A stretch of 64,000 bases of DNA from Stomoxys calcitrans (taxonomy: Eukaryota > Arthropoda > Insecta > Diptera > Muscidae). Below the pieces are notes generated by a model. The model made no database searches, was not told the DNA's origin, and saw only the letters and a program-made list of their open reading frames with translations. The translations under genes and the position numbers were made by a program. Location: contig NC_081552.1 of assembly GCF_963082655.1 (NCBI RefSeq), forward strand, positions 65,711,247-65,775,246, written 5' to 3'. This document shows, piece by piece, positions 10,943 to 20,319 of the stretch (its first letter is position 1; every line of letters begins with the position of its first letter).

Positions 10943-11816
10943 ACTTGTAAAAAGGCGTTAAGTTTGGCCGGGCCAAACTTTGGATACCCACCACCTCGGG
11001 TATATATGTAAATTTCCATTCATCAAAATCCGTTGAAAATTGCATACATTATGTCCCTTAGCAGTTATAACGAAATATGTTCCGATTTGGACCAAAACCA
11101 AATAAGTACAAGTCATTGTTCAACTGTGTATAACAAAATATTGGTCTTTATAGTAGCTATATCTAAAAGCAAACCGATCTGAACCATATACAACATAGAT
11201 GTCGAAAAGCCTAACATAAGTCACTGTTTCAAATTTCAGCGATATCGAATTATAAATGCGCTTTTTATGGGGCCAAGACTTCAAGTCGAGATATCGGTCT
11301 ATATGGCAGCTATATCCAAATCTTGATCGATCTGAACCAAATTGCACAAATATGTGGAGGGGCTTAACTTAACTCTCCGTCCAAAATTTCGGCAACATCG
11401 GACAATAAATGCGCCTTTTATGGACCCAAAGCATTTCATGGCGAGATCGGTTTATATGGCAGCTATATCCGATTAAGGCCAAATTGAAGAAAGATGTTGA
11501 AGGGCCTAAGACAACTCACTGTCCCAAACTTTAGCAAAATCGGATAATATATGTGGCTTTTATGGGCTTACGACCCTAAATCGAAGAATTGGTCTATATG
11601 GCAGCTATATCCAAATTTGGACCGATCTGGGGCAAATTAACGAAGGATGTCGAAGGGCCTAACGAAACTCACTGTCACAAATTTCAGCAAAATCGGATAA
11701 TAAGTGCGGATTTTATGGGCCTAAGACCCTAGATCGGCGGATCGGTCTATATGGGAGCTATATCAAGATATAGTCCGATATAGCCCATCTTCGAACTTAA
11801 CCTGCTTATGGACAAA
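10943..11816 (-). mobile_element. DINE-B, 3' part (split by DINE-A)
   Basis: The 3' end at the left has ACTTGT where other copies have ACAAGT, then AAAAAGGCGTTAAG and the hairpin (here TTTGGCCGGGCCAAA: both arms changed together, pairing kept). 153-bp units follow. It stops at 11816 in GGACAAA and resumes at 13301. Confidence 0.85.
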
Positions 11817-13300
11817 ACAAGTAAAAGCGTGCTAAGTTCGGCCGGGCCGAATCTTATATACCCTCCACCATCGATCGCATTTGTCGAGTTCTTTTCCCGG
11901 CATCTCTTCTTAGGCAAAAAAGGATATAAGAAAAGAGTTGCTCTGCTATTAAAACGATATCAAGATATGGTCCGGTTTGGACCACAATTAAATTATATGT
12001 TGGAGACCTGTGTAAAATTTCAGCCAATTCGTATACGAATTGCGCCCATTGGGGCTCACGAAGTAAAATAGAGAGAACGATTTATATGGGAACAGATCCC
12101 AGATCGGGCTAAAGACCGATTCAGACCATAATAAACACGTTTGTTGATGGTCATGAGAGGATCCGTCGTACAAAATTTCAGGCATATCGGATAGTAATTG
12201 CGACCTCTAGGGGTCAAGAAGTCAAGATCCCAGATCGGTTTATATGGCAGCTATATCAGGTTATGAACCGATTTGAACCTTATTTGACACAGTTGTTGAA
12301 AGTAAAAATAAAATACGTCATGCAAAATTTCAGCCGAATCGGATAGGAATTGCTCCCTCTAGAAGCTCAAGAAGTCAAATCCCCAGATCTGTTTATATGA
12401 CAGCTATATCAGGTTATGAACCGATTTGAACCATACTTGGCACAGTTGTTGGATATCGTAACAAAATACGTCGTGCAAAATTTCATTCCAATCAGATAAG
12501 AATTGCGCCACCTAGAGAATCAAGAAGTCAAGACCCAAGATCGGTTTATATGGCAGCTATATCAGGTTATAAACCGATTTAAACCATACTTGGCACAGTT
12601 GTTGGATATCGTAACAAAACACGTCGTGCAAAATTTCATTCCAATCGGATAAGAATAGCGCACTCTAGAGGCTCAAGAAGTCAAGACCCAAGATCGGTTT
12701 ATATGGCAGCTATATCAGGTTATGGACCGATTTAAACCATACTTGGCACAGTTGTTGGATATCATAACAAAACACGTGGTGCAAAATTTCATTCTGATCG
12801 GATAATAATTGCGCACGCTAGAGGCTCAAGAAGTCAAGACCCAAGATCGGTTTATATGGCAGCTATATCAGGTTATGAACCGATTTAAACTATACTTGGC
12901 ACAGTTATTGGATATCATAGTAAAACACGTCGTGCAAAATTTCATTCCAATCGGATAAGAATTGCGCACTCTACAGGCTCAAGAAGTCAAGACCCAAGAT
13001 CGGTTTATATGGCAGCTATATCAAAACATTGATCGATATGGCCCATTTACAATACCAACCGACCTACACTAATAGGAAGTATTTGTGCAAAATTTCAAGC
13101 GGCTAGCTTTACTCCTTCGGAAGTTAGCGTGCTTTCGACAGACAGACGGACGGACGGACGGACGGACATGGCTAGATCGACAGAAAATGTCACGACGATC
13201 AAGAATATATATACTTTATGAGGTCTCAGACGAATATTTCGAGTAGTTACAAACAGAATGACGAAATTAGTATACCCCCCATCTTATGGTGGAGGGTATA
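11817..13300 (-). mobile_element. DINE-A, complete, nested in DINE-B
   Basis: 1484 bp with both termini. The 153-bp unit register is exact: GATC marks at 12233, 12386, 12539, 12692, 12845 and 12998, each 153 apart. It lies in the A run (T run on the other strand) of the DINE-B sequence GGAC(A)nGAATCTG, so it is younger than that DINE-B. No target duplication. Confidence 0.92.
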
Positions 13301-13481
13301 AAAAAGAATCTGTTCAAAGTTTCAGCTCAATATCTCTATTTTTAAAGACTGTAGCGTGATTTCAACAGACAGACGGACAGATATGTCTAGATCGTCTTAG
13401 ATTTTTACGGTGATCAAGAATATATATACTTTATAGGGTCGGAAATGGATGTTTCGATGTGTTGCAAACGGAATGACAAAA
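13301..13481 (-). mobile_element. DINE-B, 5' part (continuation of 10943-11816)
   Basis: Resumes with GAATCTGTTCAAAGTTTCAG exactly where the left piece stopped, then carries the conserved AAGAATATATATACTTTATA block. The terminal TATACCC is missing and the copy passes into repeat G at about 13481. Confidence 0.85.
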
Positions 13482-15060
13482 CGACCTATTTAAAATTCGA
13501 ATATTTTGGTATTTTCTTTATTGAAATAGCTTCAGGTCTGTAATTTGGCATGTAGGTACAACTAGGAACAAGTAAGAGCGTGCTAAATTCGGCCGGGCCG
13601 AATCTTATATACCCTCCACCATTGATCGCATTTGAATTTTGAATAAGAACTGTTGTCCTATTGGAGCTATATCAAGTTATAGTCCGATTCGGACCATAAT
13701 TGAATGCTGATTGACATTGTAGAAGTCATTGTGTAATATTTCAGTTCATTCGGATAAGAATTGCGCCTTGTAGGGGCGCTAGGTTTATATGGGAGCTGTA
13801 TCAAGCTATTGATCGATTCAGACCATACTAGACACGTATGTTCATGCTCATGAGAGAGGGCCTTGTACAAAATTTCAGCCAAATCGGATGAGAATTGCGC
13901 CCTCTAGAGGTTCGAGATGTCAAGACATCGGTTTATATGGCAGCTATATCAGGTTCTATATCGGTTTACGCCATACCTAACACAGTTATTGGGAGTCATA
14001 ACAAAACACCTCATGCAAAATTTCAGCCAAATCGGATGAGAATTGCGCCATCACTTGGCTCAAGCATCAAGATCCAAGATCGGTTTTTATGACAGCTATA
14101 CCAGATTATGAACCGATTTGAATCATACTTAGCACAGTTGTGAAAGTAATACCAAAACACTACGTGCAAAATTTTAGTTAAATCGGACGATAATTGCGCC
14201 CTCTAGAGGCTCAAGAAGTCAAGACCCAAGATCGGTTTATATGGCAGCTATATCAGGTTATGAACTGATTTGAACCATACTTGGCACAGTTGTTGGATAT
14301 CATAACAAAATACGTCGTGCAAAATTTCATTCAAATTGGATAAGAATTGCGCACTCTAGAGGCTCAAGAAGTCAAGACCCAAGATCGGTTTATATGGCTG
14401 CTATATCAGGTTATGAACCGATTTGCGCCTACTAGAAGTTCAAGAAGTCGAGACCCAAGATCGGTTTATATGGCAGCTATATCAAAACATGGACCGATAT
14501 GGCCCATTTACAATACCAACCGACCTACACTAATAAGAAGTATTTGTGCAAAATTTCAAGCGGCTAGCTCTACTCCTTCGGAAGTTAGCGTGCTTTCGAC
14601 AGACAGACAGACGGACGGACGGACATGGCTAGATCGACATAAAATTTCGCGACGATCAAGAATATATATATACTTTATGGGGTCTCAGACGAATATTTCG
14701 AGTAGTTACAAACAGAATGACGAAATTATTATACCCCCCATCCTATGGTGGAGGGTATAAAAATTAGATGGGTGACAAAATGATCTATTCAAAATTAGAA
14801 AATTTTGGTATCAAAATTGGTACCATTGGTACTTTCTGTATACAGGTATGAAATTTGGCATGTAGATACAATGAGGAAAAATATGAAGGGTGACTAAATG
14901 ATTAATTTAGAATTCGAACATTTTGGTAGCAAAATCGGTACCATTTGAGAATTTCTTTACGGTTGGAGCCAGAGGTCTGAAATTTGGCATGTAGGTACAA
15001 CGACGAAAAATACGAAGGGTGACTAAATGAACTATATAAAATTCGTACATTGTTGTAGCA
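13482..15060. repeat. Repeat G, split by a DINE-A
   Basis: Diverged tandem units of about 130 bp with the phrases GAAATTTGGCATGTAG, AAAATCGGTACCATTTGAG and GGGTGACTAAATGA. Marks at 14849 and 14979 give a 130-bp spacing. G occupies 13482-13567 and 14760-15060; removing 13568-14759 restores GGAAAAATTAGATGGGTGAC, matching its own neighbouring unit GGAAAAATATGAAGGGTGAC. Family unknown; no coding potential seen. Confidence 0.7.
13568..14759 (-). mobile_element. DINE-A (variant 3' region), complete, nested in repeat G
   Basis: 1192 bp with both termini. The 3' portion belongs to a variant subfamily (GAATAAGAACTGTTGTCC after the hairpin) shared with 27536-29008 and the copy at 59073. The plus-strand frame at 14347-14760 is repeat read-through. 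Confidence 0.9.
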
Positions 15061-15775
15061 GAAAGTGTAAAATAGTATACAAGAGCCCATCTCTGTCTAC
15101 AGCGAATGGGAACGGGCGATCGAAAGTTTTTTTTTTAAGTCGTACATTTAGGTACATATGGTAGATTCTCTACTAATTGAGCTAAAGCACTCAAAATTTG
15201 GAATCGGGTACACCTTGAATTTAAATATAGGGCGGCTAGAAGATTTGTTTTTAATTCGTGTATTTAGGTATAAAACATATAAAATGGTACTATCATTACA
15301 GAGTGATCTTAAGCTCTCAAAATTGGGATACGGCTATATCTTAACGAAGCGGACCACTGGGATGTTAATTGTAAATAAATACATTTATGAAAATAACAAT
15401 AATAATGTTTGTTTGTTTATTAGTTTCTTTGTCTAAGTCTACAAATAGTGTAACTGCAGAGTCCTCCATAAAAATTCAATGTTCAATATACGAATATCAG
15501 AAATATATTCTAGTCACTCAATACATACTGTCAAAGTTTAACTGTATCCCGAATTTCTGAGCTCCAGTTCAATACACAAGGAAAGTGCCATTTTGTACGT
15601 TTTAATACATAAATGTAACCAGTAAGGAACGGCAAACGTCGTGCGGTGCCGACTATATAATACCCTATACGTATAGAACGTATCTCGAAATCTAGTCAGA
15701 TTTAAATTTGGATACCAATTGAAATAGCAATTTAGAACCATGTAAGATTTTCCAACCATAGGACAAAACATTTAG
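15061..15775. repeat. Unclassified repeat I, with inverted partner segments
   Basis: Two related segments face each other: about 15285-15345 (AAAATGGTACTATC...CAAAATTGGGATACGG) and, inverted, about 15537-15600 (CTGTATCCCGAATTTCTGAG...CATTTTGTAC). Between them lies an AT-rich stretch with no features I recognise. The open frames here (15158-15436 plus, 15538-15771 minus) arise from the two inverted halves and show no domain. Possibly a foldback element (inference). Confidence 0.4.
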
Positions 15776-16113
15776 ATTTCCACATCTTTGAAAGGCCATA
15801 TCGGATAAAAGACTATATGGGAGCTATACCGACATGGAATAGAACATCTCACGCCCTATATTGCATAGATATGACTAAAATTGTGGATTTTATTGCCTTA
15901 AAAGTCCATGTCGGATGAAAAATACATATTGGAGCTATATCTAAATCTAAACCGATTTTTATGAGATTTTGCACACATATGTAGACCATAAATAAAATAT
16001 CCAATGCAAAATTTTGTAAAGATCGGACGAAAATTGTGGCTTCTACAGCCTTTAGAAAACATATCGGATGAAAGATATATATGGGAGCAATATCTAAATC
16101 TGAACCGTTTTTT
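15776..16113. repeat. F repeat units
   Basis: Units with TCGGATGAAA...GGAGC(T/A)ATATCTAAATCT; two marks at 15912 and 16064 are 152 bp apart. The segment ends in a T run at which a DINE-B starts. Confidence 0.65.
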
Positions 16114-16646
16114 TATACCCACCACCGACGGATAGGGGTATATTCATTTTGTCATTCCGTTTGCAACACATCGAAATATCCATTTCCGACCCAATAAAGT
16201 ATATATATTCTTGATCAGCGTAAAAATCTAAGTCTATCTAGACATGTCCATCCGTCTGTCCGTCTGTCTGTTGAAATCACGCTACAGTCTTCAAAAATGG
16301 AGATATTGAGCTGAAGCTTTGCACAGAGTCTTTTTTTGTTCATAAGCAGGTTAAATTCGGAGATGAGCTATATCGGACTATATCTTGATATAGCCCCCAT
16401 ATAGGCCGATCCGCCGATATAGGGTCTATGGCACTTAAAAGCCACGTTTATTATCCGATTTTGCTGAAATTTTGGAAAGTGAGTTGTGTTAGGCCCTTCG
16501 ACATCATTCGTCAATTTGGCCCAGATCGGTTCAGATTTGGATATAGCTGCCATATAGACCGATCCTTATCCTTTAGGGTCTAAGGCCCATAAAAGCCACA
16601 TTCATTATCCGATTTCGCTGAAATTTGGGACAGTGAGTTGTCTTAG
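16114..16646 (+). mobile_element. DINE-B, 5' half inserted in F repeats
   Basis: 5' TATACCCACCACCGACGG, conserved block, CCGTCTGTCTG tract, then about two units. Cut at about 16646 in TTAGGCCC, where DINE-A unit sequence (AACAACTGTGCC) takes over in the same polarity. Confidence 0.85.
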
Positions 16647-17433
16647 GCCCAACAACTGTGCCTAGTATGGTTCAAATCGGTTCATAACCTGATATAGCTG
16701 CCATATAAACCGATCTTGGGTCTTGACTTCTTGAGCCTCTAGAGGGCAAAATTCCTATCCGATTTGAATGAATTTTTGAACGTAGTATTTTGTTATGATA
16801 TCCAACAACTGTGCCAAATATGGTTCAAATCGGTTTATAACCTGATATAGCTGTCATATAAACAGATCTGGGGACTTGACTTCTTGAGCTTCTTGAGGGC
16901 GCAGTTCCTATCCGATTTGGCTGAAATTTAGCAAGACGTTTTTTATTGTTACTTTCAACAACTATGTCAAATAAAGTACAAGTCGGTTCATAACCCGAAA
17001 TAGGTGCCATATAAACCGATCTGGGATCTTGACTTCTTGAGCCTCTAGAGGTCGCAATTATTATCCGATTTGCCTGAAATTTTGTACGACGGATTCTCTC
17101 ATGACCATCAACATACGTGTTTATTATGGTCTGAATCGGTCTATAGCCCGATACAGCTTCCATATAAATCGATCTCTCTATTTTACTTCTTGAGCCCCCA
17201 AAGGGCGCAATTCATATTCGAATTGGCGGACATTTTACACAGGCCTCCAACATATAATTTAATTGTGGTCCAAACCGAACCATATCTTGATATCGCTCTA
17301 ATAGCAGAGGAAATCTTTTCTTATATCCTTTTTTCCCAAAGAAGAGATGCCCGAAAAAGAACTCGACAAATGCGATTCTTGGTGGATTGTATATAAGATT
17401 CGGCCCGGCCGAACTTAGCACGCTTTTACTTGT
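16647..17433 (+). mobile_element. DINE-A, 5'-truncated, joined to DINE-B
   Basis: Units continuing to a normal 3' end: GGATTGTATATAAG (diverged GGAGGGTATATAAG), the hairpin at about 17399-17415 and terminal ACTTGT at 17433. With 16114-16646 it makes a chimeric element with a B-type 5' end and an A-type 3' end in the same polarity; both pieces are unit arrays, so recombination between arrays is plausible. Confidence 0.8.
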
Positions 17434-17734
17434 TTTAGGTCATTTGACATCAATTATTTATTGATTTAATCTGCCGAGAAAAATTAGTCGACAAAGAAAA
17501 AAAAGTTTACAACTGCAATAACGTGGAAATTTCTTCGTATTTCTGATTTTTAGTTCTACCACCTTTAATTATTTTATCTCCAATAAATTAGGAAATCTTT
17601 AGGACTTATAAATACATGGAGCAAATTAAAGCCATATACGGCAATAATTTTACCGGTCATCTTTTCCATCAAAAGCGAATTTTCGATCGATTTTAAAAAA
17701 GTTTGGAGGAGAAATTAAAGGCATCATTTAAGCA
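17434..17734 (+). repeat. Repeat H, uninterrupted copy
   Basis: Single-copy-looking text (TTAGGTCATTTGACATCA...AACGTGGAAATTTCTTCG...TTTTATCTCCAATAAATTAG) that recurs at 24856-24994 plus 26461-26545. It provides the empty site for the DINE-A at 24995. No coding or terminal features recognised; family unknown. Confidence 0.7.
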
Positions 17735-18405
17735 GAGTATGACAGGACACATAGGACTACGAGCTCATTTATGTAAAATTGGTGCGGCAAGTGATAGCAT
17801 GTGGGGAAGATGATGAGGCATTGGAGCATTTCCTTTGTTATTGTCCAGCTTTCGCGTCTAACCAATACACAATACCAAACATGAACCAATTTAGGGAAGT
17901 GGCATGGAAAACAATTAAGAATTTTGTAAGTCGTACGGAATTCCTAACTTAGATCTTCTTTTTCGAGGTAACTTTTTTTTGTATTTAGAGCGCACAACAA
18001 ACCGATTACTGGCTTAGGTTTATGTCTATAGTGACATGCAAATGCAATTTTTGCCCATGAACATTCCACTAAGGAATAGGGTCAAACTTCTTACATATCA
18101 ATGAGTGCAGTCCGATTCAAGTTTAAGCTCAATGATAAGGGGCATCCTTTTTATAGCCGAGTCCGAACGGCGTGCCACAGTGCGACACCTCTTTGGGGAG
18201 AAGTTCCTCAAAAATGTTGCCAGCTTTAGGAGGGGAAAACCACCGCTAAAAATTTTTTCTTATGGTCTCGCCAGGATTCGAACCCACCATTCAGTGTTAT
18301 AGGCGGACATGGTACCGTCTGCGCTACGTTGGTCTTCAATACGATGACCATTGTGACATGGGTGGATTAATATCTGCACCATCTTTTCAACCTAACCTAA
18401 GCGGA
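17735..18405 (+). pseudogene. I-group LINE 3' end (C-terminal zinc region and 3' UTR), split by SINE
   Basis: Degenerate coding text for the C-terminal end of the LINE ORF2 (GHIGLRAHLCKIGAASDS, then an EDDE/ALEHFL zinc-knuckle-like stretch and a VAWKTIKNFVSRTEFLT-like end with stop near 17950). A frameshift removes part of the knuckle (GGGGAAGATGATGAGG). The 3' UTR contains GCGCACAACAAACCGATTAC and, after the SINE, TTTTCAACCTAACCTAA at 18388-18404, the usual end of this family in the window. 5'-truncated, as is typical of LINEs. Confidence 0.8.
18039..18352 (-). mobile_element. tRNA-derived SINE in LINE 3' UTR
   Basis: Read on the minus strand: a tRNA-like head with A-box text TAGCGCAGACGGT and B-box GGTTCGAATCC, then a body (GCGGTGGTTTTCCCCTCC, GGCACGCCGTTCGGACTC, TTGAATCGGACTGCACTCAT) and a tail ending TTGCATTTG. 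An 8-bp direct repeat GTGACATG flanks it (18031-18038 and 18353-18360). Related copies are at about 20418-20678 and 39529-39837. The head would be an internal Pol III promoter (family knowledge). This is the best-preserved tRNA head of the three. Confidence 0.88.
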
Positions 18406-18432
18406 AAATAAATGGCTGGTCGTAAAAATTTG

Positions 18433-18464
<32 letters not shown>

Positions 18465-18618
18465 GAAATATTTACCATTTATATTTAGTTGCTTAATTTT
18501 TTCGATTTGTTTATGGAAATAAAAGTCATTTAAAACAAATTGACAGGCACAACAATAACCTGTTGAAATCATAAAACGAGTCTGAGAGCAAATTAAAATA
18601 AAATGACCGCAAAAGAAA
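18406..18618. other. Unclassified AT-rich DNA with 27-T tract
   Basis: Follows the LINE 3' end. It contains a run of 27 T at 18438-18464 and otherwise AT-rich sequence without recognisable repeat text. It ends in AAAAGAAA, the insertion site of the next DINE-A. Confidence 0.5.
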
Positions 18619-19987
18619 ACAAGTAAGAGCGTGCTAAGTTCGGCCGGGCCGAATCTTATATACCCTCCACCATGGATCGCATTTGTCGAGTTCTTTTCCC
18701 GGCATCTCTTCTTAGGCAAAAAAGGATATAAGAAAAGAGTTGTTCTGCTATTAAATCGATATCAAGATATGGTCCGGTTCGGACCACAATTAAATTATAT
18801 GTTGGAGACCTGTGTAAAATTTCAGCCAATTCGTATAAGAATTGGGCCCATTGGGGCTCACGAAGTAAAATAAAGAGAACGATTTATATGGGATCTGTAT
18901 CGGGCTATAGACCGATTCAGACCATAATAAACACGTTTGTTGATGGTCATGAGAGGATCCGTCGCACAAAATTTCAGGCAAATCGGATAATAATTGCGAC
19001 CTCTAGGGGTCAAGAAGTCAAGATCCCAGATCGGTTTATATGGGAGCTATATCAGGTTATGAACCGATTTGAACCTTATTTGACACAGTTGTTGAAAGTA
19101 AAAATAAAAAAAGTCATGCAAAATTTCAGCCAAATCGGATAGGAATTGCGGCCTCTAGAAGCTCAAGATGTCAAATCCCCAGATCTGTTTATATGACAGC
19201 TATATCAGGTTATGGACCGATTTCAACCATATTTGGCACAGTTGTTGGATATCATAACAAAACACGTCGTGCGAAATTCCATTCCATTCGGATAAGAATT
19301 GCGCCCTCTAGAGGCTCAAGAAGTCAAGACCCAAGATCGGTTTATATGGCAGCTATATCAGGTTATGGGCCAATTTAAACCATACTTGGCACAGTTGTTG
19401 GGTATCATAACAAAACACGTCGTGCGAAATTCCATTCCATTCGGATAAGAATTGCGCACTCTAGAGGCTCAAGAAGTCAATACCCAAGATCGGTTTATAT
19501 GGCAGCTATATCAGGTTATGGACCGATTTGAACCATACTTGGCACAGTTGTTGGACATCATAACAAAACACGTCGTGCAAAATTTTATTCCAATCGGATA
19601 AGAACTGCGCACTCTAGAGGCTCAAGAAGTCAAGACCCAAGATCGGTTTATATGGCAGCTATATCAAAACATGGACCGATATGGCCCATTTACAATACCA
19701 ACCGACCTACACTAATAAGAAGTATTTGTGCAAAATTTCAAGCGGCTAGCTTTACTCCTTCGGAAGTTAGCGTGCTTTCGACAGACAGACGGACGGACGG
19801 ACGGACGGACGGACGGACGGACGGACGGACGGACGGACGGACAGACGGACGGACATGGCTAGATCGACATAAAATGTCACGACGATCAAGAATATATATA
19901 CTTTATGGGGTCTCAGACGAATATTTCGAGTAGTTACAAACAGAATGACGAAATTAGTATACCCCCCATCTTATGGTGGAGGGTATA
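18619..19987 (-). mobile_element. DINE-A, complete
   Basis: 1369 bp with both termini. The 3' hairpin lies at about 18637-18655 and the 5' terminus GGTATA ends at 19987. The ACGG microsatellite at 19781-19854 is one of the two longest in the window. Minus- and plus-strand frames (18631-18873, 19193-19378, 19652-19933) are repeat read-through. Confidence 0.9.
19781..19854. repeat. ACGG/ACAG microsatellite within DINE-A
   Basis: About 74 bp of GACGGACGG with two ACAG variants near the ends. It occupies the microsatellite position that in other copies is only about 25-50 bp. Confidence 0.95.
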
Positions 19988-20319
19988 AAAATTCATTAAA
20001 ATACTGAAGCATATTCGCCGAAACTTTCACTACATAAAGCTTAGATATTCGCAAAGACAACCACACTTTGAAGGCTTTGAAAGATTAGAAATAGTGTGTT
20101 CACAGGCAGCATAAGATTCAGCTCTGATTTAAACCAAATGCCACCGCCGATAAGCCAGTGCCTGCACCTAGTAGCGATCACAAAAAAATTTGAGGTATCT
20201 TTATCGATTTTGAAAAAATGTGGGGTGCAACCCGTTCCCTCCCCCTTCCCTTTGGCAGACGGATGGACATAGCTAGATCGACTAAGAGTGTCGAGATGAT
20301 CAAGAATATATATACTTTA
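19988..20319. other. Unclassified DNA ending in a degenerate DINE-A 5' remnant
   Basis: 19988-20250 shows nothing recognisable. 20255-20319 has the decayed 5' region of a DINE element in minus polarity: CAGACGGATGGACATAGCTA and AAGAATATATATACTTTA. The D element below is inserted right after it. Confidence 0.5.

Noticed and set aside
11817..13300. DINE elements as cut-and-paste TIR transposons because GGTGGAGGGTATA occurs inverted at both sides
   Set aside because: The inverted repeats are subterminal on one side (inside the hairpin end), the extreme ends differ (TATACC and ACTTGT), and no target duplication is seen at empty sites.
18290..18345. Host tRNA gene (GGTTCGAATCC B box and A-box text on the minus strand)
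   Set aside because: It is continuous with a conserved non-tRNA body and tail, has other copies in the window and is flanked by a target duplication, so it is a SINE head.
19781..19854. CRISPR-like or telomeric array
   Set aside because: A pure tetranucleotide microsatellite with no spacers; the window is eukaryotic.
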